From Imbricaverruca yamaguchii (taxonomy: Eukaryota; Arthropoda; Thecostraca; Neoverrucidae), in the NCBI GenBank assembly GCA_034440575.1, contig JAOTOL010001465.1, positions 970,501-1,034,500 of the forward strand: DNA of 64,000 nt, given 5' to 3'. Shown here piece after piece: positions 11,028 to 23,446 of the stretch; position 1 is the stretch's first letter, and every line of letters starts with the position of its first letter. Under the pieces are notes generated by a model that was not told the DNA's origin, did no database searches, and was given only the letters and a program-made list of their open reading frames with translations. The translations under genes were made by a program, and so were the position numbers.

Positions 11028-14000
11028 GCGGTGTGTCGGACGGGTTGTCCCACTAATGTCCCCCGTGGTGACTGGGTTGGTACTATGGTGTGATGGACGG
11101 GTTGTCCCACTAATGTCCCCCGTGGTGACTGGGTTGGTACTATGGTGTGATGGACGGGTTGTCCCACTAATGTCCCCCGTGGTGACTGGGTTGGTACTAT
11201 GGTGTGACGGACGGGTTGTCCCACTAATGTCCCCCGTGGTGACTGGGTTGGTACTATGGTGTGATGGACGGGTTGTCCCACTAATGTCCCCCGTGGTGAC
11301 TGGGTTGGTACTATGGTGTGACGGACGGGTTGTCCCACTAATGTCCCCCGTGGTGACTGGGTTGGTACTATGGTGTGACGGACGGGTTGTCCCACTAATG
11401 TCCCCCGTGGTGACTGGGTTGGTACTATGGTGTGACGGACGGGTTGTCCCACTAATGTCCCCCGTGGTGACTGGGTTGGTACTATGGTGTGATGGACGGG
11501 TTGTCCCACTAATGTCCCCCGTGGTGACTGGGTTGGTACTATGGTGTGGCGGACGGGTTGTCCCACTAATGTCCCCCGTGGTGACTGGGTTGGTACTATG
11601 GTGTGATGGACGGGTTGTCCCACTAATGTCCCCCGTGGTGACTGGGTTGGTACTATGGTGTGATGGACGGGTTGTCCCACTAATGTCCCCCGTGGTGACT
11701 GGGTTGGTACTATGGTGTGACGGACGGGTTGTCCCACTAATGTCCCCCGTGGTGACTGGGTTGGTACTATGGTGTGACGGACGGGTTGTCCCACTAATGT
11801 CCCCCGTGGTGACTGGGTTGGTACTATGGTGTGATGGACGGGTTGTCCCACTAATGTCCCCCGTGGTGACTGGGTTGGTACTATGGGTGATGGACGGGTT
11901 ACGGGTTGTCCCACTAATGTCCCCCGTGGTGACTGGGTTGGTACTATGGTGTGATGGACGGGTTGTCCCAATTCCCCGTGTTGTTTGGGGGGGTAATGTC
12001 CCCGTGGTGACTGGGTTGGTACTATGGTGTGATGGACGGGTTGTCCCACTAATGTCCCCCGTGGTGACTGGGTTGGTACTATGGTGTGATGGACGGGTTG
12101 TCCCACTAATGTCCCCCGTGGTGACTGGGTTGGTACTATGGTGTGATGGACGGGTTGTCCCACTAATGTCCCCCGTGGTGACTGGGTTGGTACTATGGTG
12201 TGATGGACGGGTTGTCCCACTAATGTCCCCCGTGGTGACTGGGTTGGTACTATGGTGTGATGGACGGGTTGTCCCACTAATGTCCCCCGTGGTGACTGGG
12301 TTGGTACTATGGTGTGATGGGCAGGTTGTCCCACTTCCCACTAATGTCCCCCGTGGTGACTGGGTTGGTACTATGGTGTGATGGACGGGTTGTCCCACTA
12401 ATGTCCCCCGTGGTGACTGGGTTGGTACTATGGTGTGATGGACGGGTTGTCCCACTAATGTCCCCCGTGGTGACTGGGTTGGTACTATGGTGTGATGGAC
12501 GGGTTGTCCCACTAATGTCCCCCGTGGTGACTGGGTTGGTACTATGGTGTGATGGACGGGTTGTCCCACTAATGTCCCCCGTGGTGACTGGGTTGGTACT
12601 ATGGTGTGATGGACGGGTTGTCCCACTAATGTCCCCCGTGGTGACTGGGTTGGTACTATGGTGTGATGGACGGGTTGTCCCACTAATGTCCCCCGTGGTG
12701 ACTGGGTTGGTACTATGGTGTGATGGACGGGTTGTCCCACTAATGTCCCCCGTGGTGACTGGGTTGGTACTATGGTGTGATGGACGGGTTGTCCCACTAA
12801 TGTCCCCCGTGGTGACTGGGTTGGTACTATGGTGTGATGGACGGGTTGTCCCACTAATGTCCCCCGTGGTGACTGGGTTGGTACTATGGTGTGATGGACG
12901 GGTTGTCCCACTAATGTCCCCCGTGGTGACTGGGTTGGTACTATGGTGTGATGGACGGGTTGTCCCACTAATGTCCCCCGTGGTGACTGGGTTGGTACTA
13001 TGGTGTGATGGACGGGTTGTCCCACTAATGTCCCCCGTGGTGACTGGGTTGGTACTATGGTGTGATGGACGGGTTGTCCCACTAATGTCCCCCGTGGTGA
13101 CTGGGTTGGTACTATGGTGTGATGGACGGGTTGTCCCACTAATGTCCCCCGTGGTGACTGGGTTGGTACTATGGTGTGATGGACGGGTTGTCCCACTAAT
13201 GTCCCCCGTGGTGACTGGGTTGGTACTATGGTGTGATGGACGGGTTGTCCCACTAATGTCCCCCGTGGTGACTGGGTTGGTACTATGGGGTGATGGACGG
13301 GTTGTCCCTTACTAATGTCCCCGTGGTGACTGGGTTGGTACTATGGTGTGATGGACGGGTTGTCCCACTATTATGGTGTGATGGACGGGTTGTCCCACTA
13401 ATGTCCCCCGTGGTGACTGGGTTGGTACTATGGTGTGATGGACGGGTTGTCCCACTAATGTCCCCCGTGGTGACTGGGTTGGTACTATGGTGTGATGGAC
13501 GGGTTGTCCCACTAATGTCCCCCGTGGTGACTGGGTTGGTACTATGGTGTGATGGACGGGTTGTCCCACTAATGTCCCCCGTGGTGACTGGGTTGGTACT
13601 ATGGTGTGATGGACGGGTTGTCCCACTAATGTCCCCCGTGGTGACTGGGTTGGTACTATGGTGTGACGGACGGGTTGTCCAACTAATGTCCCCCGTGGTG
13701 ACTGGGTTGGTACTATGGTGTGATGGACGGGTTGTCCCACTAATGTCCCCCGTGGTGACTGGGTTGGTACTATGGTGTGATGGACGGGTTGTCCCACTAA
13801 TGTCCCCCGTGGTGACTGGGTTGGTACTATGGTGTGATGGACGGGTTGTCCCACTAATGTCCCCCGTGGTGACTGGGTTGGTACTATGGTGTGATGGACG
13901 GGTTGTCCCACTAATGTCCCCCGTGGTGACTGGGTTGGTACTATGGTGTGATGGACGGGTTGTCCCACTAATGTCCCCCGTGGTGACTGGGTTGGTACTA

Positions 14001-15852
14001 TGGTGTGATGGACGGGTTGTCCTAATGTCCCTTGTGTTGGTTTGTACTATGGTGTGACGGACGGGTTGTCCCACTAATGTCCCCCGTGGTGACTGGGTTG
14101 GTACTATGGTGTGATGGACGGGTTGTCCCACTAATGTCCCCCGTGGTGACTGGGTTGGTACTATGGTGTGATGGACGGGGTTGTCCCACTAATGTCCCCC
14201 GTGGTGACTGGGTTGGTACTATGGTGTGATGGACGGGTTGTCCCACTAATGTCCCCCGTGGTGACTGGGTTGGTACTATGGTGTGATGGACGGGTTGTCC
14301 CACTAATGTCCCCCGTGGTGACTGGGTTGGTACTATGGTGTGACGGACGGGTTGTCCCACTAATGTCCCCGTGGTGACTGGGTTGGTACTATGGTGTGAT
14401 GGACGGGTTGTCCCACTAATGTCCCCCGTGGTGACTGGGTTGGTACTATGGTGTGATGGACGGGTTGTCCCACTAATGTCCCCCGTGGTGACTGGGTTGG
14501 TACTATGGTGTGATGGACGGGTTGTCCCACTAATGTCCCCCGTGGTGACTGGGTTGGTACTATGGTGTGATGGACGGGTTGTCCCACTAATGTCCCCCGT
14601 GGTGACTGGGTTGGTACTATGGTGTGATGGACGGGTTGTCCCACTAATGTCCCCCGTGGTGACTGGGTTGGTACTATGGTGTGATGGACGGGTTGTCCCA
14701 CTAATGTCCCCCGTGGTGACTGGGTTGGTACTATGGTGTGACGGACGGGTTGTCCCACTAATGTCCCCCGTGGTGACTGGGTTGGTACTATGGTGTGATG
14801 GACGGGTTGTCCCACTAATGTCCCCCGTGGTGACTGGGTTGGTACTATGGTGTGATGGACGGGTTGTCCCACTAATGTCCCCCGTGGTGACTGGGTTGGT
14901 ACTATGGTGTGATGGACGGGTTGTCCCACTAATGTCCCCCGTGGTGACTGGGTTGGTACTATGGTGTGATGGACGGGTTGTCCCACTAATGTCCCCCGTG
15001 GTGACTGGGTTGGTACTATGGTGTGATGGACGGGTTGTCCCACTAATGTCCCCCGTGGTGACTGGGTTGGTACTATGGTGTGATGGACGGGTTGTCCCAC
15101 TAATGTCCCCCGTGGTGACTGGGTTGGTACTATGGTGTGACGGACGGGTTGTCCCACTAATGTCCCCCGTGGTGACTGGGTTGGTACTATGGTGTGACGG
15201 ACGGGTTGTCCCACTAATGTCCCCCGTGGTGACTGGGTTGGTACTTGGTGTGATAGACGGGTTGTCCCACTAATGTCCCCCGTAGTGACTGGGTTGGTAC
15301 TATGGTGTGATGGACGGGTTGTCCCACTAATGTCCCCCGTGGTGACTGGGTTGGTACTATGTTGTGATGGACGGGTTGTCCCACTAATGTCCCCCGTGGT
15401 GACTGGGTTGGTACTATGGTGTGATGGGACGGGTTGTCCCACTAATGTCCCCCGTGGTGACTGGGTTGGTACTATGGTGTGATGGACGGGTTGTCCCACT
15501 AATGTCCCCCGTGGTGACTGGGTTGGTACTATGGTGTGATGGACGGGTTGTCCCACTAATGTCCCCCGTGGTGACTGGGTTGGTACTATGGTGTGATGGA
15601 CGGGTTGTCCCACTAATGTCCCCCGTGGTGACTGGGTTGGTACTATGTTGTGATGGACGGGTTGTCCCACTAATGTCCCTCGTGGTGACTGGGTTCGCAC
15701 TATTTTGTGATGGACGAGCTGTCCCACTAATGTCCCCCGTGGTGACTGGGTTGGCACTATGGTGTGATGGGCAGGTTGTCCCACTAATATCCCTCGTGGT
15801 GACTGGGTTGGTACTATGGTGTGACGGACGGGTTGTCCCACTAATGTCCCCA
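11028..15852. repeat. 57-bp minisatellite, about 84 copies
   Basis: Near-identical 57-bp units span about 4.8 kb. Because 57 is divisible by 3 and the unit lacks stops in several frames, open frames of hundreds of codons appear on both strands, for example the 19-residue period MSPVVTGLVLWCDGRVVPL on the plus strand. They break wherever a unit has an indel (near 11885, 11970, 13310, 13370, 14025 and 15245). The main unit variation is GTGATGG versus GTGACGG. The outermost units at 15660-15850 are more diverged. The array ends about 25 bp before the right arm begins. Confidence 0.95.
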
Positions 15853-17088
15853 AATTGTCAAATTGTCAAAATTGTACCACGCCAGCCCGCTCTGGAGGGG
15901 TGTGAACGTGGCAGAGGTCCTCAACTGGCGACCGGAGACCCCAACAGGCCACGGGACGAAGCTGGCTGCCTCAGCAGCTGGGCAGGACACCCGCGGGCGT
16001 GTCGACCGGCGGCTGACAGGCATTTGACAAGTCGGAGGATTCCGTTTCCAATTGCAACGGCATAGCTCATGCAGCCCACGGTGCGGCCCAGTATCAGAAG
16101 GATTTGGCCATGGGGTCACGTGTATTATGGTTCGAAAAGGCCCAGCGTTCCCTTTTACCTTTGTACTAATTGCACAGGCACCTTACTTCCGCATGTCGTC
16201 ACACATGCCGGTGACGGGCCCGGAATCCTACTCCGGGTAGTCCTAAATGTTCCATGGGAGGTTTAAATTGGCAGAACATGTCCCCCAATAGTTCGACAGG
16301 AACTTTCTATAGCCCACCAAGGGACTATAGCAAATGGAGAGAAATCGGTCCCCATCGCGTCAGTGCTTCTCACCTTCCCAGCATGCTGCGCATTATGGTC
16401 TTCCAGATTACATGAGGGTGTTTAAAATCACGAGGTCACCCCTCCATCCCGAACCTTAGTCAATGTGAAGCTTTCTGACAAGTTTTCAGAATTAACTACC
16501 GGTAATTATGTTTTTTTTTCACGATTTGAAGTTTTTGCTATTTTTTGGCCCGATTTGGTGTTATGTGCGACGTTGCCGTTGCAGTCTCCCGGGCAAAAGT
16601 CGACGTTCTGGACAGGGATTACGGCATTTTCTATATTCAGAACCACTTAGACATCGAAATAACGTCAATAATAAGCATTTAACACAATTTGAAAATACTC
16701 TACAATTAGAGGTGCAAATTTGTCACCTAGATAACCCAATTTTGCAACCAATGTCATGCTGGTATATTTCATGGAGATGAAAGCACCGTGTTTTTTTCTG
16801 TGATTTTTATAGTGCTACAAGTGTTGTGTATTCTAGCGTACTCAAAGTTCTGAGAGACTCCAAGTATTTTCTTGGTGGTTCCATATTATCCCCAAATACA
16901 TACATTTATCTCTTACGAAATGAGTTGGTTTATTTATTATTCATGTGAACACAACAGCTTATGGCACACTTCATCACTGCACCAATATGTGGTGATCTAG
17001 CTAAACACAGCCGCTAAGGCCCAATAACCCGTTCTCACCATCATTATAGCAAGTTTCGGCGAAGCCCACCCTCGAGTCTCCTCCTCAC

Positions 17089-17707
17089 TTACATGAGCAA
17101 ATAGTCGCACTTCTTATGTCCATAGCTCTGCCGGTGCCACTCCACAACTTGCGCCGAATCGTGTAGATCACCCTCGTAAGTGGTTCCATCAATCAACTCC
17201 TGGAGGAGTTTTATACCCCTTTCAGCTCCATCATTCACGACCGCCAGACTGTCGACGTATTTTGTTAACTTGCAGAAGCTTTCGCTTTGCTCCCATGTCT
17301 CACCACGTGTGCCTATCCACTCCGCATCGATCTCCAGGAGGTTGAATAGCAACCATGACCTCTGACCCACCAGGTCTTCCGGTGCGTTAACCCTGGATAG
17401 CGGCACAGGTGCAGGCTTCCCCATTGGTACTGACTGTGGGAGTGAATGACGCAAGTTTCATGGCGATCAATTCTCTTTCAGCATCAGAGATGTCCGTGTC
17501 ACACAACGACAGAATGACGAGCGACTCGTCGAGGTATCCTGTGCGTCTTCTGATGGAAGACAGTACAGCTTCCGCTACAGCCTTGAACTCCGGTATACCG
17601 CTCAGCTCCGTCATCTCCTTTGCATACGACAGATCGTTCCTGGGAGCCACTGCGGAATGACCCAGAGGCGACACAGGTGCTGCACAGCTTTTCAGCCCAA
17701 AACGCAT
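17089..17707 (-). pseudogene. Relic of transposase-like C-terminal region (right arm)
   Basis: Inverted partner of 6005-6620, with the same two frames (17707-17387 and 17454-17089) and the same frameshift. A few residues differ from the left copy: YLDESLVILSLCD here versus HLDESLVILSCD there, from a 3-base length difference and substitutions. It is open to the same extent as its partner and equally broken. Confidence 0.6.
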
Positions 17708-18128
17708 CCTTCCCAGGAAAGAGGACTCCTTTGAGACAAAACTTTTCCCTTCAGTATGCTCCCGTGTGCCCCCTAGGAACCTCCAGACACATCTGAATGT
17801 AAGGGCGGATCATGGTGGTTGGTTTCTGGGCGCATTGAGGACAAGGGCACCGCTTTGTAGCGCAGACTCAAGTTCCATTGCCTTCCTAATGCACTCATGT
17901 GTATAATACACCCGTGCATTATACTCTCATGCCCTATCCTATCAAGTACTACCCTAATACACTCATGCGAATCATACACTGGTGCAATACACGTCCATGC
18001 CATATTCTGTCTACGTACCATCCAAATGCACCCATGTGTATCATACATTTGTGCATTGTGCGCTTTAATCCTACCCTATCTCCATACTAGCATAACACAC
18101 TGATGCGTATTATACACTTGTGTATTAC

Positions 18129-18136
18129 ATGACCAT
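18129..18136 (-). other. Empty transposon insertion site in right arm
   Basis: A single ATGACCAT lies at the exact position where the left arm has the 3,040-bp element flanked by ATGGTCAT duplications. Confidence 0.92.
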
Positions 18137-20443
18137 GTCCTAACCTGTATTATATGAAATAGCCTTGGTCCTAACCTATCTACGTTCCATCCTAATACAG
18201 CCGTGTGCTTGTCCGGGCTGTCTCGCCCAACTTCCCTGCGCCTGTCGTCTTTACGTCTGATTCACGCGGCCGACCGCCGAGTGACGGGGAAGTCCCGCTA
18301 CTTGGAGGCCGTGAGTGACATGGGCGTAGGAAAGGCGTGGAGGGGAGGGGAGGGGAGGGGATGGGAGGGGAGGGGAGGGAGGGGAGGGAGGGGAGGGGAG
18401 GGGGAGGGGGGGGATGGGAGGGGAGGGGAGGGGAGGGGAGGGGAGGGATAGCCAACCACTGGATAAATTAGCGTTGACGGCACGCAGATTGCAAGAAAAG
18501 GATCGACTTCAAAGTGGCGCTTACCCCAAAATTTGCGGCCGTTCGTGCGCCACTGCAGTTGGAGTCTGACGGCAGGCCTGCGCGCCGTCGACTGGCCGCT
18601 GCTGCGATAGCCGCCAGCCGTGTCCGACCGCGCAGATACGGGGAGCACTGTGCGCACGGTCCGAGCCGCGCCGACGGCGGACGCGCCTGCTCTGCCGATC
18701 TTCCCAGCTGCACCTCGAGCCGGTACGTGCTGGGGCCGGGGGTCAGACTGGCACCCACGGGTGGCGCCAGACGGGCCACTGGGCGGCGTCCGGGTCACGG
18801 TGTGCATTTTATCCGGTGGCCCAGGTCTGAGCGATGGATTTGTCAAGGCCACATACAGCTGTCGTATTTGGACGCTACATAAACAATGTGCGTTCGGAGG
18901 CTGCGTGCTGCTTATGTATCATTCCCAACGCTCCTCCAGCTTCCTCGCTGCCTTTAGAATGCATGGCACCGCTTATCAGTGGCGTACCTAGTATTTACGT
19001 TACGGGGTGGGATGGACTTGAAAGGTCCCGACACACCACTTTGAAAAGTCAGCGTATTTTTACCACTATGTTCAATTAAAAGGGGTCATTTAAATTCGGT
19101 TCGATTAAAATAACTGGTGACAACGTGAGGTTCCTGTGGCGGGGGAGGGACGGGGCAACATACCACCATTATTTCTGAGTGACCGTACCTCAAACCCCTC
19201 CACTTTCAAATGTTCCATTTGCAATGAATATAATGCAACAGCTTCATTTCGCTGCCAGCACGATATTCGAGGCCTACTGACGAGACTTTTTGGGCTCGTG
19301 ATTGGAATTTTATGGTTTAACCCAACGCTTGTGGCCCACATTTAGCGCACCATTTGGTGATCGGTAAGATATTGTTTTGCACCTAAGCCCCCATTCGGTC
19401 AGAGCGCGGCTCCTCCACCGTGTGTTACGGTCAGCATATTTATGGGAGGTGACGGGTCCAAGAATTGGTCAAGGGGGACCTCCAGATTTATGTGTGCCCT
19501 CCAGATTTTAGTGCCGAAATCATGACGTTGGTTGATCGTGGGTGGGGAGGATCACTGGCAGATCTGGGGGAGGGGGTGGGGGTGGGGTGGGGGGGTTCAC
19601 TGGCAGATCTGGGGGGAGGGGGGCTCACTGGCAGATCTGGGGGCTACACTTCCAAATAAATCGATTTTTGCACACTTTTTCACCAGCGTGGCATTTTCTT
19701 GAAGTGAAAAAAAAACTCTGAGACAAATATTTCTTCAGCGACTCAACGAATGTTAGCTGTCCCAGTCCGAATAGTACTTTTCGAGCTTGGACAGGTCAAA
19801 TTGAAATTGGCTCCCCAAACCCGATCAAAAGTAGCCCTCTCGATCCACCCGAAGCGGGGGGGGGGGGATGCGCTCCGAAAATATCTGGGCCTTGTCTGGG
19901 CCGTATTGCAGCTGCCATACAGTCGAGACATTTTCGCAATAACGCTACCTGGGTAGCGTCATACCATAGATGGTGTTAGTCTCATTGGGTTTCGAGACAT
20001 CGAGACAGTTTACACCGCATATTTCTATCAGTACAAACCACTTGGACCTTGGGCTTGAGCTTGAGCTCCCTCCATCAGCCAAGGCATGAGCGCGCACAAG
20101 GTGGTAAGTGCTACGTGCCTCTGCATAGCACTCAAAGGAACTCATACGAGAGGGGAAAGAACGCTGGACATTAAAAATCCACGTTGACACCGTCGCCCTA
20201 TGGCGAATTTCGATTTTTGTATTCGAACTAGCGAGCAAAATTGGCTCAGGAGCTGACGGGCCGGTGGAAACCAATGGATTCCCAATGGAAACCAATGGAA
20301 GTACTGATGGAACACTTTCCCCACATCGTGGGGGGCCCCTTCTGGGCCGATGTGAGGGGCTCTTGGGTCGACGAAGAGGCTCCGGAATTGTACAGACGGT
20401 CCCAGGTGGAGGACCAGGTCGCCCGAGTCGGCGGAGTGTCCAC

Positions 20444-21600
20444 AGGCCAGGGCGAGCCTCAGAGATGGGTGAAGGGTCTCCGGGTGGAGGGGTCCCGGGT
20501 CGGTGGGTGACTCCGGGGTTGACAGATGGCACCGGCCAGTAGGAAAACCCGGAGCCAACGGAGAAGGGCCCTGAGGTGACGAAGGACCACGTGAACCGAC
20601 GAACATGGTCCTAGACCACTGTCTAGGACCATGGCGCAAGTACCACTGTCTAGACCTAGGACAGTGTCTAGTAGACACTGGGAAAGATTCCAATTTCCGC
20701 TGGAGAGGATACTGAGCCGACATGAAAAGTACTTGGGCCAACAGAGGGGCCTCAGTCAATGTGAAGCGCCCTGGGGAAGGGGCCCAGAGCCATCAAAAAG
20801 GCTCTCGACACGACGGAGTAGGTTCGGCCAGCAAAGAGATCCAATCTCTTACATGAGTTCTCGTGGCCTACAATTGTCTGCACTGGGGTCCTTTCCGGTC
20901 GCCCGAATTCCCCCTGGAGCGACAAATGTATTGTGTTCAACATCACGGTCAATGTTTAAAAAACGTGTTTAACGGCCCTTTGGGTCCCGAAGGGGTCCAA
21001 GGGGCGGGGTGACCGCATGATTCCTAGATCCGCCACAGCTGATGGGCATGGTTCACTTTGGGGATGTTACCTCCATCCCCACAGTTGAAAAAAGGACAAC
21101 GCCGAAGCTCACTGAATTCGTAATTCACAAAAGGCGAAATATCGGATAGGTCAATATTCCATGCTATGATGCCTGTTGATTTATGCACGAGACCCTCAGT
21201 GGAACAAAAGCTAGCCGCGAGTGTGACGTAGTTGTGACGTCACACCTGTAGTCACGACAGTGTGTGCAGGAGCGGATTCAGTCGGTCGGTTTCGGGAAGG
21301 TGCAACGTCTGGCAAATCAGCATATTTCCTCCCCCCTCCCAAAAAAACGAAGTGCTGGGCTGTGTGCACAGCAACACTGAAGTGCTGTTCGGCGGTTTGT
21401 AGGGTGCGCTCTGCTGTCATATCGGCGGAGTAAAAATAGTACCCGGTTCGGGGAGGCCTTCGCTTCTTGAGCCCTTGGTGATTGAAGCATGGCCGGGCTG
21501 GCCCCCTGGACCCGCTCTTGCACGCGTTCCCATGGAGGCCGTGAACCGACACCCTCGATGACGTTGGAACTCCTTTCAGAAGCGGCGGAGAGCGACGGCG
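20444..21600. other. Intergenic, no recognised gene
   Basis: Probably the start of this stretch still belongs to the duplication, whose partner is off-window. One perfect 12-bp inverted repeat with a 6-nt loop lies at 20604-20633 (CATGGTCCTAGA, CCACTG, then its complement). Frames here lack recognisable domains. Confidence 0.55.
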
Positions 21601-21780
21601 ATGCCGTTCCCAGGGACTGGCGTCCTGAAGGCGGTTGGGCCGGCTCTCGCCACCCTGTCCCTCACGCCCATGGGACAAGGCGTGCTCTTTGTCTTCGGCG
21701 TCGCAGCCCTAGTGACGTCCATCGGGTACACGGTCGACAAAATCGCATCCGCTATGACGAACAAGCCACACAATTTGTGA
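21601..21780 (+). CDS. Possible small single-pass membrane protein, unrecognised
   Basis: A 59-codon ATG frame ends in TGA at 21778-21780. The product has a short N-terminus (MPFPGTGVLKAVGPALA), a Gly/Ala/Val-rich hydrophobic stretch (GQGVLFVFGVAALVTSIGY) long enough to cross a membrane, and a short polar basic tail (DKIASAMTNKPHNL). A candidate splice acceptor (CTCCTTTCAG, 21570-21579) lies just upstream and the frame stays open back to it, so this could be a terminal exon. I do not recognise the family. An ORF this short can arise by chance. The alternative is spurious hydrophobicity from GC-rich DNA. Confidence 0.3.
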   Translation: MPFPGTGVLKAVGPALATLSLTPMGQGVLFVFGVAALVTSIGYTVDKIASAMTNKPHNL

Positions 21781-22742
21781 GCACCGGACCGCCTGGTACG
21801 GAGCCAGTTTGGAGGTGCCCCATCAGCCTCGCCGACAGAGGAGCTGGCCGCTGTTGCCCCGACCGGAGCTCTGTGCTCAACGCTTGCTTGGTACTGTGGA
21901 TACGAGCAGCACTATACAACCTGGCGATATGGCCTCGTGTGATAGTGGCGGCATTGTGGAAAGAGCTGACCAGCAGCGCTGTGGTCAATTGCGATTTTGA
22001 CGCTGTTGTAGAGTATGCACGACCAGCAGTGACGGGTATGACTCGCAGTACATTTTTCGACCGGGATTGGCCGATGCACTTGCAAGAATGTCATCAACGA
22101 GGGACGCAAATTGCTGTTTTAGTCCAACTTGTAGAGTTTTATGGCTAAAAGACTCCTAGAACTGAAGCTAAAAGTTAGGATTTCATTTGGACGTCATTGC
22201 CAGGCAAAACATTTGAACATTTATAGAATGCGGGTATGCACCATCAACGATGGGTTTGTAAACTTAAGCACTCACAAGGTTGTCTGAGTGTCCGTCGATC
22301 ACTGAGTCAATAACAAGGGGCGAATGGCAACACATCGGTCACGCTATTATAGTACCCTTACTGTTTACTGTTTGCGAGTTTGCCGCCAGCTCTCAAGGTG
22401 GAAGGACGCGCGCCCGAGCTCCAGGTTTCCAGATAAGTCGCTGCAGAACAGGGCAGTACTCTAGTCTAAGCTGTGGATAGGTGCTTAGCAATTACTTCTC
22501 TTATTATATTTCATTAGGTTTTATCTTATAAGCATTTTCGTAGCACGCAAACTATACTATATTAACCTAGCGACGCCGCAGGACGCCATCTTGTATGCGC
22601 CAAAGGGAGGCCTCGTGGCTTCGGCGTGTTCTCGACTCTTCGATTTCTGTAGTAGGAGATATTACAAGTGTGTAGATTTGATAAGTACATTAGACAACAT
22701 TCATACTATCCTAACATACTTTATTTTTTTTTTGGTGTGCAT
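21781..22742. other. Intergenic sequence leading into the CR1-like element
   Basis: No gene is recognised. A motif GACGCCATCTTG at about 22581 (reverse CAAGATGGCGTC) resembles a YY1 site and could mark the retrotransposon 5' region; the true 5' end of the element may be near 22560. Downstream the sequence becomes AT-rich. Confidence 0.4.
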
Positions 22743-23392
22743 AGTGTGTTTGGTGTTGAAGTTTAAGATAGTTTAATTAGTAGTAAGTTGGGGGTATTCA
22801 TAAGTGCTGTGTGACTGTTCATTTTTCTGTCTAGCCATAAGTGATATCAAAGGGATATTTATATAGTTGTCTACTTGTGTGGAAGACAATTAGATTAGAC
22901 ATCTTGTTTAGTTATTTAATTTATTTAAAAAACAAAACAAAACAAAAAAAACAAACAATTGTTTAATAGTTTCTGCTTTTCTTGAGGCACTCAGATATTT
23001 AACTGACAGTATAGGAGGTAGCGATTTATAGTGAATGATAGTTAGCTTTTTTGTCGGTTGTTTAGCAAGTGTGTTTGGTGTTGAAGTTTAAGATAGTTTA
23101 ATTAGTAGTAAGTTGGGGGTATTCATAAGTGCTGTGTGACTGTTCATTTTTCTGTCTAGCCATAAGTGATATCAAAGGGATATTTATATAGTTGTCTACT
23201 TGTGTGGAAGACAATTAGATTAGATATCTTGTTTAGTTATTTACTTTATTTAAAAGAAAGCAAAACAAAAAAACAAACAATTGTTTAATAGTTTCTGCTT
23301 TTCTTGAGGCACTCAGATATTTAACTGACAGTATAGGAGGTAGCGACTTATAGTGAATGATAGTTAGCTTTTTTGTCGGTTGTTTAGCAAGT
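22743..23392 (+). promoter_or_regulatory. Two tandem 325-bp monomers, putative retrotransposon 5' UTR
   Basis: 22743-23067 and 23068-23392 are near-identical direct repeats that begin AGTGTGTTTGGTGTTGAAG. They differ mainly in an A-rich tract length and a few substitutions. A shorter echo (TTAGCAAGT repeated) follows before ORF1. Repeated 5' monomers acting as promoters are known from some L1 elements; here that role is inferred from position. Confidence 0.7.
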
Positions 23393-23446
23393 TAATTTAG
23401 CAAGTTAATTTGAATCTAAATCTAGGCATAAGCTGCAGCGTTTAGG

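Larger units (their letters stand above)
15877..20443 (-). repeat. Right arm of the giant inverted duplication
   Basis: Reverse complement of 1-7844 without the inserted transposon. It contains the uninterrupted insertion site (18129-18136, ATGACCAT), a longer GGGGA-type array (about 18345-18451) than its partner (about 2157-2200), one copy instead of three of a CCAGCTG repeat, and a shorter version of the roughly 130-bp repeat region (about 17880-18130 versus 5447-5830). The match probably continues beyond 20443, but the partner sequence lies outside the window. Confidence 0.95.

Noticed and set aside
10343..15852. CRISPR-like regular array
   Set aside because: Units are contiguous with no unique spacers, and the context is eukaryotic.
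10296..15853. Very long open frames on both strands (up to 985 codons)
   Set aside because: They are the translation of 23-bp and 57-bp tandem repeats, open because the units lack stops. Both strands are open at once, and frames end where units have indels.
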